64,000 bases of DNA, from NCBI GenBank assembly GCA_013299105.1, contig JAAFJY010000006.1, positions 211,032-275,031 of the forward strand. Direction: 5' to 3'. Both the position numbers and the translations under genes were made by a program. The DNA is from Chitinophagales bacterium. GTDB taxonomy: Bacteria > Bacteroidota > Bacteroidia > Chitinophagales > Saprospiraceae. This document shows, piece by piece, positions 28,297-37,412 of this stretch. The notes below the pieces were generated by a model. It did no database searches and had not been told where the DNA came from. It saw only the letters and a list, made by a program, of their open reading frames with translations. Each line of letters opens with the position of its first letter. The stretch's first letter is position 1.

Positions 28297-29670
28297 TCAA
28301 AAAAACTTCTTCCCACTCGGCAAAGGCTTGCCTTTTTTCTTTTCTACCCGCTCCATGTTGCCCAGGACCAGGTTCAGACCTGCGCGGATACTACCCGCAC
28401 GGGCTTCTTTGGCATTGACCAAAGTGAGGAGGTTGTCGGTAGCGAGTGCGAGTTGGACTGGGCCTAAAGTCAGGGCGGCATTGGCCCCCAGGTTGTCGAA
28501 GCGGCCATTGCGGATGATGTACATGCCTCCCAGGCTCAGTACATTGCCCAAACGGGCGTGGGCACTGAAGCCGAAAGCCGGGTACCAGGCCCCTTGGATG
28601 CGGTCGGCATAAGCTAAGGCACCGACCCAAAAACCTTCATTCAGGGCCACCCGGGCGCTGATGTAATATTGTGAAGGCAGGGGCGAAACGTAGGCCGTAA
28701 GGCTTTGTTGGATGCCCAAATTGGCCTCCAGGGTATCGAGAATGACCCCCAAGTCGAGTGAATCGGTGAGGAAATCGGAAAGCACATTGAGGCCATTGAA
28801 GGTAAAATCGCCCTGGATGCGGATGTTGTTCACGTTGTCGCGCCAGTTGATTTGGCCGATGTCGTTGATACCAGCGCTGACTTGCAAGCGCTCCAACTGG
28901 TAATTGAGGCCCAAGTCCATGCCATAGCCCGTGTTGGAGGTCCAATCGGCACTGAGGCGCAGGGTGTCCAGGTTGATGCGGGCATTGCCCAGGTTGTCGT
29001 AACGCAGGATGTCGGCAGTACCGTTGAGGATGTAATTGGCTTTGACGCCCAATTGATAAATGTCGTCGCTGGTGGTGAGTCGTAAGTCGCGGCTGCTCGA
29101 ACTGAGGTCGGTGTAGCCATTGATGACCTTGAATCTCGCGCCGACACTGAGGTTTTCGCCTAGCTTGCGGCTGATGCCAAAATACAATTCCTGCGATCCC
29201 CGCACTGCAAACTGTGGTGCCAGTTGCACCTCGCGCCCAATGAATGGCGCATTGCCCCGCCAGAGGAATTGGGCCAATTCTTTGGGATACTCGAAATAGG
29301 CCTGCTGCCGCATGCTATGCCCTGCCGACAAGTACCAATCACCTACGTGAAAACCCAAACCCAGGGTGTTGATGTCGAAACGGCCTTGCAGGAAATTGCT
29401 TTCGCCCAAGTTGTCGATTACCTCGTCGATGCGCCAGTTCAAGACCTGGCCGTCGCGTTGGAACAAATCGCCCAACTTAAAGCCGCTGAACTGCCCAAAG
29501 CCATATACACTCGGCAGGGCAATAGTGATGCGGTTTTTGGGCAAAAGCGCTGGGTTGGTTTGGTAAGCCTGCCAGGTGCCTTGCAAAAAATGGCTGCTGA
29601 GGTCCATTTGTGCCGCCAAAAAACCGGGGATAAAAAGTGCAAAAAGCAAAAAGTAAAGCTGAATTCTCAT
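28297..29670 (-). CDS. DUF5723-type outer-membrane beta-barrel protein
   Basis: 457 residues from ATG 29670 (MRIQLYFLLFALF) with a signal peptide ending near FLAAQ. The body has the same plan as the barrel part of the gene at 25750-27813: QTNPALLPKNRITIALPSVY near the start, FDINTLGLGFHVGDWYLSAG, ISRKLGENLSVGARFKVING, and the closing strands GPVQLALATDNLLTLVNAKE followed by RAGLNLVLGNM. It ends in a short basic tail rather than SH3. Sequence suggests an outer-membrane porin-like barrel; cargo or partner unknown. The two DUF5723 genes are probably old paralogues, separated by a 483-base gap with a repeat element, so they are likely separate transcripts. Confidence 0.75.
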   Translation of the reverse strand: MRIQLYFLLFALFIPGFLAAQMDLSSHFLQGTWQAYQTNPALLPKNRITIALPSVYGFGQFSGFKLGDLFQRDGQVLNWRIDEVIDNLGESNFLQGRFDINTLGLGFHVGDWYLSAGHSMRQQAYFEYPKELAQFLWRGNAPFIGREVQLAPQFAVRGSQELYFGISRKLGENLSVGARFKVINGYTDLSSSSRDLRLTTSDDIYQLGVKANYILNGTADILRYDNLGNARINLDTLRLSADWTSNTGYGMDLGLNYQLERLQVSAGINDIGQINWRDNVNNIRIQGDFTFNGLNVLSDFLTDSLDLGVILDTLEANLGIQQSLTAYVSPLPSQYYISARVALNEGFWVGALAYADRIQGAWYPAFGFSAHARLGNVLSLGGMYIIRNGRFDNLGANAALTLGPVQLALATDNLLTLVNAKEARAGSIRAGLNLVLGNMERVEKKKGKPLPSGKKFF

Positions 29671-29839
29671 GGTATTTGCTGCGGGTTGGAGAAAAAGGTG
29701 CATTGCAGTATGCTATGGTTTGTAACGGAAAAAAGTGGGGCAGCGGTACGAAGATCGAAGAAAAAGAGCTTAATGGAGGTTAAAATCGGGTTTTTTACCT
29801 TAACTTGAGGCACCACATGCCGTTCAAAATCAAGCCGCA

Positions 29840-30274
29840 ATGAACACCCGACCCATCCATCCCGATTTTCAATTTTTGCTGGATTTAAAAGAACAAGCAC
29901 TGATTGACCTATTCGTTGACTTGCGGCAATTTATCCTTGAATTGTACCCCGATAGCAATGAGCTCCTGTACCATACCCATGCCCTAACGGCGGTGTTTTC
30001 GATCTCCGACAAGCTTTCGGATGCTTTTTGCATGTTGCCCATTTATACCAATCACCTCAACCTCGGTTTCAACAAAGGTACCTTGCTGAAAGACCCTGCA
30101 AAGCTCCTCACTGGTACGGGCAACCTGATTCGGCACATTGATGTAAAAGTACCTGCCGACTACCGCAACCCTAAAGTACAAGCTTTGGTCCAGGAGGCGA
30201 TTGAGTTTGCGATTCAGGATATGGACAAGCCAAGCAAGGTGAAGGGTGGGACGATTTCGAAGATTAAGAAGTGA
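29840..30274 (+). CDS. DUF1801 (YdhG-like) family protein
   Basis: 144 residues, cytoplasmic, no signal. Motifs fit the DUF1801 fold: LRQFILELYPDSNELLYHTH early, the FSISDKLSDAFCMLPIYTNH core strand, NLGFNKGTLLKDPAKLL, and a lysine-rich C-terminus. Members relate to frataxin-like folds (Fra/YdhG), but their role is not established. It is divergent from the DUF5723 gene at 28297-29670 with 169 bases between starts, and followed by the TonB receptor 134 bases later. Confidence 0.75.
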   Translation: MNTRPIHPDFQFLLDLKEQALIDLFVDLRQFILELYPDSNELLYHTHALTAVFSISDKLSDAFCMLPIYTNHLNLGFNKGTLLKDPAKLLTGTGNLIRHIDVKVPADYRNPKVQALVQEAIEFAIQDMDKPSKVKGGTISKIKK

Positions 30275-30408
30275 AGAGGATTCTTAGCCTGGTATTTTTT
30301 CAGTTTTAAGTCTAGTTTAAATCTGCGCTACCTTGTCAGAATGCCGATCGCCGAGTTGTAGTTTTACCTGGCCTAAACTTCTATCCCTTTTAACTACAAT
30401 GTGCGTTT

Positions 30409-32661
30409 ATGCGATCATTTTTTACGCTCCTTTTTTTGAAATTGGCCGTAATTGGAAACCTTCTTGCCCAAAATAGCAAAGGCATCGTGGTGGATGCCCA
30501 ATCCCGGCAGACCTTGGCTGGCGTCAATGTGTGGATCAAAGATAGCGAAGTGGGCACGGTCACCGACCAAGGTGGGCGGTTTTCCCTTGAAAATCCCAGA
30601 GCTGGGGTGGTGCAATTGAGTCACTTGGGCTACCGCAGCCTGCAAGTTCCGCTCCAAGTGAGCATTTCGGGTAGGATTGATACCATTGAGCTACAATTTG
30701 AACCCCTGGTCTTGGGCGATGAGTTGGCCGTAGTGGCCGAGCGTGGTCTGCGCAATACTTTCGAAAGCCCCAGTGCCATTGACGTGTTGTCCCGTACTGA
30801 AATCATGCGTTCTGGTTTGCGCAGCACACCTGAAGCCTTGCAAGGGACAAGTGGTGTTTTTGTGCAAAAGACCAATCATGGGGGTGGCTCGCCGATGCTC
30901 CGGGGGCTGATGGGCAATCAGGTCTTGCTGCTCTTGGATGGTTTCAGGTTGAACAATTCCACTTCACGTTTTGGCCCCAATCAATATTTCAACACCATCG
31001 ACTTGTTCAGCATTGAGCGCATGGAGGTGCTGCGAGGTGGAGGTGCGGTGCGTTACGGCAGTGATGCCATGGGCGGTGCCATTCAGGTGTGGAGTACTGC
31101 GCCACAATATCACCAGGATGGTTGGAAATGGGGTGGCCGTGTGCATGGCCGCTGGGTGGAACAGGGCATGGAACAAACTGCCCATGCCAATATCACGGCT
31201 GGCAATGAAAACATGGCCCTGCAAGCCGGACTCAGTGTCCGCAATTTTGGCGACTTGCTAATCGGTGGAGATCGTGGCAAAGCCAGTCCCTCCAGTTACC
31301 AGGAACGCAGTGTGCAGTTGAAAACCCGCTTTCGCTTGGGCCCAAAAGCAGAGCTTATCCTCGCCTACAACGGGGTTTTTCAAAACGATGTGGAACGCTA
31401 CGACCAATACGTTACGGGCGCTGCAAGGGCTCAGTTTTCGCCCCAAGACCGCCAAATGGCATCTACCCGCCTGAATTGGCAGCCACAAAAACCCTGGCTG
31501 GAAAAAATCAGCCTGGGCATTTGCAGGCAGGAAAGCCTGGAAAGGCGATTTTTTCAGCGTAAAAACAACCCCAATTTACGGGAGGAGGAAGACTTGGTGG
31601 GGACCTGGGGCCAGGTCTTGGAATGGTTCGCAAAACCTTTGCCTTTTTGGACCATGACCACTGGTGCAGAAGCTTACCTCGATCAAGTTGGCAGCACGGG
31701 GCTCGACATCAATACCGAAACCAATGCCAATACAAGCCGTCGCGGCCTCTATCCCGACCAATCAGCAGCCGATAACCTGGCCGTTTTTCAAAGCCATCGT
31801 TTGCGTTTCGCTGCCTGGGAGTTCAATTTGGGTTACCGTTTCAACCAGTTCGTGATCAATATTCCTGATCGCACCTTTGGTGAAGTAAAAGTAAAGCCAC
31901 ATGCCTTGATCGGACATTTGCAAATATACCGCAGTTTGGGCGAGCACCATGCGGTTTATGCTGGCGTCAACCAGGGGTTTCGTGCGCCCAACATCAACGA
32001 CTTGAGCAGTTTTGGTCGCTTTGACTTTGGAGTCGAAGTACCCAGTTACGGCCTCAGCCCTGAAAAAAGTGTAAATTATGAGCTGGGTTACAAACACTTT
32101 TCGCCCAATTTGAAAGTGCAGGCCAACGCCTTTTACACGGCCCTGAGTAATGGCATCACCAGAATACCAGGCACTTTCAATGGTGAAGCGACTTACAACG
32201 GCGACAAGGTTTTCCAAAAAGCCAATACTGCTGAATCCTTCATCCGGGGGCTTGAGTTTGATTTTGAGTGGCGCTTGGGCAACAAACTCAGTCTGCGCAG
32301 CAACCTGAGTTACACTTTTGGCCAAAACACCAGTGCCAATGAGCCGATGCGCCGCATTCCGCCCTTGTTTGGGGCCAGTGAACTGGTTTTTCAAGCCAAC
32401 AAGCGCTGGCGCAACAGCCTGGAGTATTGGTATGCTGGCAAACAAGACCGCCTGGCTGCGGGCGACAAATCTGATCCCCGCATTCCCGCTGGAGGTACGC
32501 CGGGCTGGCAAGCCTTGCACTTGCGCAGTGAATACCAGTTGGGACCCCTTCGTTTGCTAGCCGTGTTGAACAACATTTTGAATGCCGAGTACCGCACCCA
32601 CGGCTCCGGCATCAATGGCCAGGGGCGCAGCATTGGCATCAGTGGGGAATATACTTTTTGA
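30409..32661 (+). CDS. TonB-dependent outer-membrane receptor
   Basis: 750 residues. Signal peptide (about 1-20, ending LLAQ), an N-terminal carboxypeptidase D regulatory-like domain (about 24-105, GIVVDAQSRQTLAGVNVWI, LSHLGYRSLQVPL), a plug domain (about 115-225, LQGTSGVFVQKTNHGGGSPM, VLLLLDGFRL, VRYGSDAMGGAIQV) and a 22-strand barrel ending in GRSIGISGEYTF. The plug and barrel resemble colicin/cobalamin or siderophore-type receptors rather than SusC (no SusD neighbour, under 800 residues). It takes up a scarce ligand with energy from a TonB protein such as that at 16725-17606. The ligand is unknown. Confidence 0.93.
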   Translation: MRSFFTLLFLKLAVIGNLLAQNSKGIVVDAQSRQTLAGVNVWIKDSEVGTVTDQGGRFSLENPRAGVVQLSHLGYRSLQVPLQVSISGRIDTIELQFEPLVLGDELAVVAERGLRNTFESPSAIDVLSRTEIMRSGLRSTPEALQGTSGVFVQKTNHGGGSPMLRGLMGNQVLLLLDGFRLNNSTSRFGPNQYFNTIDLFSIERMEVLRGGGAVRYGSDAMGGAIQVWSTAPQYHQDGWKWGGRVHGRWVEQGMEQTAHANITAGNENMALQAGLSVRNFGDLLIGGDRGKASPSSYQERSVQLKTRFRLGPKAELILAYNGVFQNDVERYDQYVTGAARAQFSPQDRQMASTRLNWQPQKPWLEKISLGICRQESLERRFFQRKNNPNLREEEDLVGTWGQVLEWFAKPLPFWTMTTGAEAYLDQVGSTGLDINTETNANTSRRGLYPDQSAADNLAVFQSHRLRFAAWEFNLGYRFNQFVINIPDRTFGEVKVKPHALIGHLQIYRSLGEHHAVYAGVNQGFRAPNINDLSSFGRFDFGVEVPSYGLSPEKSVNYELGYKHFSPNLKVQANAFYTALSNGITRIPGTFNGEATYNGDKVFQKANTAESFIRGLEFDFEWRLGNKLSLRSNLSYTFGQNTSANEPMRRIPPLFGASELVFQANKRWRNSLEYWYAGKQDRLAAGDKSDPRIPAGGTPGWQALHLRSEYQLGPLRLLAVLNNILNAEYRTHGSGINGQGRSIGISGEYTF

Positions 32662-33096
32662 TCGGGGAAATTTCACCAGACGAAATGGGCATTTCATGGA
32701 TTTGGATAGCATAGTGTTGTAATTTGCGATAACTTGATTGTCAAATTACACACCACTGGTTTCCGTGACTTTGGTCAAAAGCCAGCCATATTGCTTTGCC
32801 ATGAAGAATAGATGCAGTATTCCGGCTCACAACTCGAAGGACTTGAGCCGCGCATTTTGGCGGGGGTGAATTATTTCGAATTTGTGTTCTTTCTGGTGCT
32901 TTTTTGCTCTGTTATCGGCGATTTGAGCAGGTCCAGGTCGCTACTTTGGCGCTTAGTATTTTGGCTTTGGCGGGGTGTATTTTGGAATTGGGGCGCTTTT
33001 TACGTGGATGACGTTTTGAAGACTTTAAGCGGCTAGCCACAAATAAAATCTTCTGAAAACTTCAGCGAATAGCAGTCTCAACGATCAAGCGCAACT
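32662..33096. other. Intergenic region with an unsupported small frame
   Basis: Between the receptor and a repeat element. An open frame at 32812-33036 (74 codons) encodes a Trp/Phe-rich hydrophobic peptide without recognisable features and is not called. Nothing else was identified. Confidence 0.4.
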
Positions 33097-33276
33097 TTTT
33101 TTGTCTAAACCAGAATTTTCAGAATTACAGAATTTCTTGCATGACGTTGACCAATTTTGTCTAAACCAGAATTTGAAAGAATCTTCAGAATTGGCCCGCT
33201 TCGCGGTCATGAACGCAGTATGTTCATCACTAAATTCACAGCTTATGAAAATTTCTCTAAACTTCTCAGTAACTCC
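33097..33276. repeat. ~180-bp AGAATT-rich intergenic repeat, copy 2 (inverted)
   Basis: Reverse orientation to copy 1: TTTTGTCTAAACCAGAATTTTC, then TTGCATGACGTTGACCAA, AGAATTTGAAAGAAT, the GCCCGCTTCGCGGTC palindrome, ATGTTCATC and a final ACTTCTCAGTAAC. Alignment to copy 1 runs almost end to end. Confidence 0.76.
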
Positions 33277-33332
33277 TAATTCGGAGCCCCAACTTTTCAA
33301 CCCTTCTACATTTCAACTTTTCAACCCAAAAC

Positions 33333-33372
33333 GCCAACAGCCCCAAACCCTTGCGGCTTGAGGCTGTTGGTG
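33333..33372 (-). terminator. Probable terminator of the Nfu gene
   Basis: GCCAACAGCC pairs with GGCTGTTGG around a loop that can pair further (CAA/TTG). On the minus strand it follows the stop at 33397; the T-tract (CGTTTTGG) is weak. Confidence 0.5.
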
Positions 33373-33396
33373 TATATAAATTGGCAGTACTGAGCC

Positions 33397-34008
33397 TTAG
33401 CCCATTTCCTGCACCACTTCTTTTACTTCAGGAATCATGCGCTGCATCATGCCTTCGATGCCCGCTTTGAGGGTCACGGTTGAAGAAGGGCAGCCGCTGC
33501 AAGAGCCTTGCATCACCACAAACACCTTGCCGTTTTCGTAGTGCTTGAACTCGATGTTGCCACCGTCCATTTCCACGGCGGGTTTCACGTAGGTGTCGAT
33601 CAGGTCCTTGATTTTTTGCACCAATTCGGCTTCGTCGCCCGTGTAGGTAGCTTCGCGGTGCTCGGCTTCGATGGCGGCCATGGCTTCGGTGTAGCCTTCT
33701 TTGATGATTTCGCCGCCGTCTTCAACGTAGTTTTTGATGTAGTCCTTGAGCAGCAACTTGATGTCTTCCCAGTTGTAGTTGAGCTGCTTGGTGACGGTCA
33801 CAAAGTTGTTGTTGACGTAAACCCCTTTCACATAAGGCTGCGAAAACAGGGCTTTGGCCAAGGGCGACCATTCTTCTGCCGCGTCGAGTTCGCGAAAATC
33901 AGCGGTTCCGCGAAACAACATCCGGTTGGTCACAAACTTCAATGACTCCGGATTCGGTGTTTCTTCCGTATATAAGAGGACAGGACTTTTTGCTACAGGC
34001 GTATCCAT
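33397..34008 (-). CDS. Nfu-type iron-sulfur cluster scaffold/carrier
   Basis: 203 residues. An N-terminal Nfu_N domain (about 10-100, EETPNPESLKFVTNRML, LFSQPYVKGVYVNNNFVTVT) is followed by a NifU C-terminal domain (about 125-200) with the cluster-binding CSGC (Cys170, Cys173) in MQGSCSGCPSSTVTL. Such proteins accept [4Fe-4S] clusters from the SUF machinery and pass them to apo-enzymes. Length and order match Bacteroidota Nfu proteins. It is a single gene, divergent from rsmA, with a TACTTTTG element about 35 bases upstream. Confidence 0.93.
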   Translation of the reverse strand: MDTPVAKSPVLLYTEETPNPESLKFVTNRMLFRGTADFRELDAAEEWSPLAKALFSQPYVKGVYVNNNFVTVTKQLNYNWEDIKLLLKDYIKNYVEDGGEIIKEGYTEAMAAIEAEHREATYTGDEAELVQKIKDLIDTYVKPAVEMDGGNIEFKHYENGKVFVVMQGSCSGCPSSTVTLKAGIEGMMQRMIPEVKEVVQEMG

Positions 34009-34042
34009 GTGTGCTTTTCTTTGTTTATTTAGAACAATTCCA

Positions 34043-34050
34043 CAAAAGTA
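34043..34050 (-). promoter_or_regulatory. Candidate -7 promoter element of the Nfu gene
   Basis: TACTTTTG on the minus strand fits TAnnTTTG and ends 34 bases before ATG 34008. No convincing -33 element was seen. Confidence 0.4.
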
Positions 34051-34112
34051 ACGCTATTTACGTTCATTAGGTTTGATGAATGGCGAATCTTTTTTTCGTG
34101 GGTCTTGCCCAC

Positions 34113-34262
34113 CCCGACGGGCTGCACCCATCGCTGACGTATTTCGCCCTTTCAGGGCTTTTTATATGGCTGACGTATTTCTTTCGATGGGCTGTGCCCA
34201 TCGCTGACGTATTTCGCCCTTTCAGGGCTTTTTATGCGGGTGACGTATCTTGTCCTTTCAGG
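34113..34262. repeat. Two tandem hairpin units upstream of rsmA
   Basis: A ~70-bp unit occurs twice (34113-34175 and 34186-34245) plus a partial third. Each unit has a CGATGGGCTGTGCCCATCG-type hairpin, GCTGACGTATTTC, and a GCCCTTTCAGGGC hairpin followed by TTTTTAT. The second hairpin resembles a terminator. Similar hairpins are, from general knowledge, dispersed in Bacteroidota intergenic regions. Confidence 0.7.
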
Positions 34263-34310
34263 GGTTTGGGCAAAGAAAAATCCAGTATCTTGTCGGCAAA
34301 TTCAGCCCAA

Positions 34311-35081
34311 TTGAAAGCCAAAAAATCATTCGGCCAGCATTTCCTGCACCGTGAAGACCTCGCCAAACGCATTGCCGACAGCCTTAGTCTGGCGGGTTCC
34401 GGCTACGAAAACGTGCTGGAAGTAGGGCCTGGTCGCGGCATGCTCACCAAGTACCTGATGCTGATGCCCCAAAACCTCAAGGTCGTCGAAGCGGACCAGG
34501 ACATGGTGGCGTACCTCCAAAAATATTACCCTGAGCTGACCCCCAATATCCTGTATCAAGATTTTTTGAAGCTCAACCTTTCGCAGGTTTTTGAAGGGAA
34601 ACCTTTTGGCTTGGTGGGCAATTTCCCTTACAACATCTCTTCGCAGATCGTTTTTCACATGCTCGAGCACAAGGAATTGGTGCCAGAAATGGTGGGCATG
34701 TTCCAAAAAGAAATGGCCGAGCGCATCATCGCGCCTCCGGGCAGCAAAACCTATGGGGTGATCAGCGTTTTGGCCCAGGCTTTTTACACGGGCAAGTACT
34801 TGTTTAATGTAGACAAAAGCAGTTTCAACCCACCGCCGCAGGTGCAATCGGGCGTGATTCGCCTGCTCCGAAAGGAAAACCAGGACCTGGGTTGCGATCC
34901 CAAGCTGTTCCGCCAAATCGTGAAAGCCGCGTTTAACCAACGCCGCAAGATGCTGCGCAATACGTTGAAGCCTTTTTTCAAGGACCCAGCGGTGTTGGAG
35001 GCCCCCTTTTTCATGCAAAGACCCGAACAGTTACCGCTGGAAGCCTTCGTGGAGTTGACGCAGCGGGCTGGGGAGGGGTGA
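34311..35081 (+). CDS. rsmA: 16S rRNA (adenine1518/1519-N6)-dimethyltransferase
   Basis: 256 residues if it starts at TTG 34311 (then KAKKSFGQHFLHRED), where the conserved family start aligns; there is no in-frame ATG nearby. The alternative TTG at 34290 adds seven residues, and an ATG at 34080 would translate the hairpin repeats and is unlikely. RsmA (KsgA) dimethylates two adenines in helix 45 during 30S maturation. SAM motif I is EVGPGRGMLTKYL, the catalytic loop is NFPYNISSQIV, and the C-terminal domain has FNQRRKMLRNTL. Length is typical. GC-rich T-tailed hairpins follow at once. Confidence 0.93.
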   Translation: MKAKKSFGQHFLHREDLAKRIADSLSLAGSGYENVLEVGPGRGMLTKYLMLMPQNLKVVEADQDMVAYLQKYYPELTPNILYQDFLKLNLSQVFEGKPFGLVGNFPYNISSQIVFHMLEHKELVPEMVGMFQKEMAERIIAPPGSKTYGVISVLAQAFYTGKYLFNVDKSSFNPPPQVQSGVIRLLRKENQDLGCDPKLFRQIVKAAFNQRRKMLRNTLKPFFKDPAVLEAPFFMQRPEQLPLEAFVELTQRAGEG

Positions 35082-35860
35082 GCCTCGGATTTTTTTGGGC
35101 CGCTGCGCGGTTTTTTGGCCTGCTGCGCAGGGTGTTTTTGCCCCGCTGCGCGGGATGGGAACACGGATGAAATTGGGTTTGGGTGTGTTTGTTTGGGTGT
35201 GAGTGTGCCTAAACCCCATTTCCAATAGCCGAGTCGATAGATTCGGCTCGAAGACCCACACACTCGAACGCACACTTACACACTACACACCCATTCTTGC
35301 GGATTTTCCAGCATGACGTTGACCACCGCTTTGACCGCTGTGCGGTTTTAGGGGCCTGCTGCGCAGGCTGTTTTTAGCACACTGATTACACGGTTTACAC
35401 AGATTTTCACGGAGGCCAGCATGACGTTGACACTACTCCGGCCCGCGTCCCCACACGCCTGCGGCAAGACCTAGCAGCCCCAACTTATAACTAACCATTA
35501 ACTTGACATTGGATGCAACTTCTGGATAGATTTTAGATGAAATTCAGGGGCGGTTTTTGTCCCCGGACTGAAGTCCAGGGTTACACGATTTCAGATGTGA
35601 CTTCGGTTTTAGGTCCACATTTTATACAGTCAAATGGAGGAAAAAATACCAGTTTGCTTACAAATTCGGACTGAGAGCCCCAAATTATATCCCGCTGAGG
35701 CTTGATAGGGGCTATGGCGCACTTCATCGAACACGATCCTTAGGAGAGATAAGGTTTACCAAACTTTTGAAGTTTAGCAAACCTTACCCCTCCTAAGAAT
35801 CTCCGAAAAAACCACGAGTGCCCCATTAACAATTAACCATTAACAACTAACCATTAACCA
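35082..35860. repeat. 779-base repeat-rich intergenic region
   Basis: No gene was seen. Contents in order: three GCTGCGC-centred hairpins (CCGCTGCGCGGTTTTTT at 35100-35116, GCCTGCTGCGCAGGG, CCCCGCTGCGCGGG) that could terminate rsmA; a G/T-rich tract that is the inverted relative of 19360-19420; the ATGACGTTGAC motif at 35313 and 35421; a further GGCCTGCTGCGCAGGC hairpin (35355-35371); GAGAGATAAGGTTTACCAAA, pairing with its partner before 35810; and CCATTAA-type heptamers at 35824-35866. Confidence 0.7.
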
Positions 35861-37228
35861 TTACCGTCCTCCAGCGAATCCTCCATTGTTCTTCATCCAG
35901 GCTGTCATATTCGGGCAGCCCTTGTATTGCTTGTCGATGAGGATGAAGGTTTTACCCATTTTTTCCTCTACCCACTTGTTCACGATCTCGTTTTTCTTCG
36001 AGTCGATGGCGGCTTTTTGGATTTTGGCGTAGTCTTGGGCCAGGTTGGCCTTGTGGGGTGCAGTGCGCGATTGCAGTTTTACCAGGCGGAAAAAGTAGTC
36101 GCCTGCGTCGTCTCGAAATTCGATGGGCTGCGAGATGCCATTGAGCTTCATGGTGTCGATGGCGAAATAAATGTCGGGCTCCAGGTCGCCGACCTCAAAG
36201 AAGGTGTTGCCCGATCCGGGGTTCACCATGCGTCCGTCATTGTTGAAACTTTGGACGTTTTTGTCGGAGTATTTTTTCACCGCCCGCGAGAATTTAATCG
36301 AGTCGGTCACCAGCAGGGTACGGATGGTATCGGTGTGTTTGCGGCCCAATTCGATGTCATCTTCGGTGATTTCGGGGCGCATCAGGATGTGGCGCACATG
36401 GATAGAGTTGCCCCGGCGGCCCAGCATTTGCAGGATGTGGAAACCAAATTGGGTTTCGATCACGGGTGAAATGCCCTGGTCTTCGAGGTTGTAAGCGGCG
36501 GCTTCAAATTCCTGGACGTATTTGCCGCGCTTGGCCCAACCGAGGTCGCCACCCGCACGGGCCGAGCCGTCTTCGGAGAATTTTTCGGCCAGTTTGGCAA
36601 AATCCTCGCCGCCGTCCACGATGCGCTTGCGGATGTCTTCGAGTTTTTCGCGGGTCAGGCGCTTTTGTTCGGGGTTTACGGGCACTTTGTGTACGATCTC
36701 GCCCACTTCCACTTCCGAGCTGAAGTAGGGCAAGCTGTCTTTGGGGATCTTGCGGAAAAAGTCCTTCACCTCCGAGGGGGTTACGCTCACGCCTTCCATG
36801 ATTTTGGCGCGCATTTTTTCGACCAACAGGTTGTTTTTAAGGTCTTCGCGGAATTGCTCGCGGACCTCGTTCACGGTTTGGCCGTAGTATTCTTCAAACT
36901 GCTTGATGTCGTCGTTCATGTAGCTCAGGATGCGCTCGATGCGGGCGGTGAGCTGGCTTTCCACGTCTTCGTCTTTGACTTCGATGGAGTCGAGTTTGGA
37001 TTGGTTGAGCAGGAGTTTGTTGACCAAGATCTGCTCCAACAACATACAGCGGGCTTCAGGAGGGACGTTGCCACCGCGCTGTGATTTGGTGTAGGCGTAT
37101 TGCTCTTCTAGTTCGGAGAGCAGCACGATTTCGCCGCCGATGGTGGATACCATTTTGTCTACTACCATTCTTTGGGCGAAAGTTGAGATCGCCACGCACA
37201 AGAAACTCGCTAAAATCCAAAACCTCAT
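35861..37228 (-). CDS. SurA-like periplasmic chaperone / peptidyl-prolyl isomerase
   Basis: 455 residues with a signal peptide (about 1-18, ISTFAQ). A SurA_N-type helical domain (about 20-160, VSTIGGEIVLLSELEEQY) is followed by two parvulin-like domains (about 175-270, with FAKLAEKFSEDGSARAGGDL and FGFHILQM; and about 275-390, HVRHILMRPEITE, NDGRMVNPGSGNTFFEVG, more divergent) and a C-terminal helical stretch (about 395-455). It probably helps nascent outer-membrane proteins across the periplasm. It is the last of three consecutive minus-strand parvulin-type genes. No gap is shorter than 100 bases, so co-transcription is possible but not shown. Confidence 0.88.
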   Translation of the reverse strand: MRFWILASFLCVAISTFAQRMVVDKMVSTIGGEIVLLSELEEQYAYTKSQRGGNVPPEARCMLLEQILVNKLLLNQSKLDSIEVKDEDVESQLTARIERILSYMNDDIKQFEEYYGQTVNEVREQFREDLKNNLLVEKMRAKIMEGVSVTPSEVKDFFRKIPKDSLPYFSSEVEVGEIVHKVPVNPEQKRLTREKLEDIRKRIVDGGEDFAKLAEKFSEDGSARAGGDLGWAKRGKYVQEFEAAAYNLEDQGISPVIETQFGFHILQMLGRRGNSIHVRHILMRPEITEDDIELGRKHTDTIRTLLVTDSIKFSRAVKKYSDKNVQSFNNDGRMVNPGSGNTFFEVGDLEPDIYFAIDTMKLNGISQPIEFRDDAGDYFFRLVKLQSRTAPHKANLAQDYAKIQKAAIDSKKNEIVNKWVEEKMGKTFILIDKQYKGCPNMTAWMKNNGGFAGGR

Positions 37229-37262
37229 GATCGTATCGTTTGTGGGCTTTTTGGGCCGCTGA

Positions 37263-37412
37263 TTTTGTTTTTTTGGCCCGCTTCGCGGTCCGGTTGGGCC
37301 TGCTGCGCAGGCTGGGGGAACACGGATTTAACGGATGCAACGGATTTTCACTGATTGCCAATTTGACGTTGACCATCGCGTGAGGGGCCGCTGTTTTTTG
37401 GCCTGCTGCGCA
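37263..37412. repeat. GC-rich palindrome pair cluster
   Basis: Between two foldase genes: GGCCCGCTTCGCGGTCC (37273-37289), GGGCCTGCTGCGCAGGCTGG (37297-37316), and GGCCTGCTGCGCAGGCTTTTTTT (37398-37420), the last terminator-like on the plus strand. A TTGACGTTGACC variant of the recurring motif lies at 37363-37374. The remaining gap to 37684 holds GGCCCTGTGGGCC, AAAATCACAGTTCAGACAAA (37607-37626) and no gene. Confidence 0.68.

Noticed and set aside
30409..32661. SusC-type glycan uptake receptor
   Set aside because: No adjacent susD gene and the chain is shorter than typical SusC proteins (about 1000 residues).
32812..33036. 74-codon Trp/Phe-rich frame
   Set aside because: Unlike any family known to me, no supporting signals, in a repeat-rich gap.
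34113..34262. tRNA-like or riboswitch structure
   Set aside because: Simple hairpins repeated in tandem with T-runs, no cloverleaf or known aptamer core.
34080..34310. N-terminal extension of rsmA from ATG 34080
   Set aside because: It translates tandem hairpin repeats; the conserved family start is at TTG 34311.
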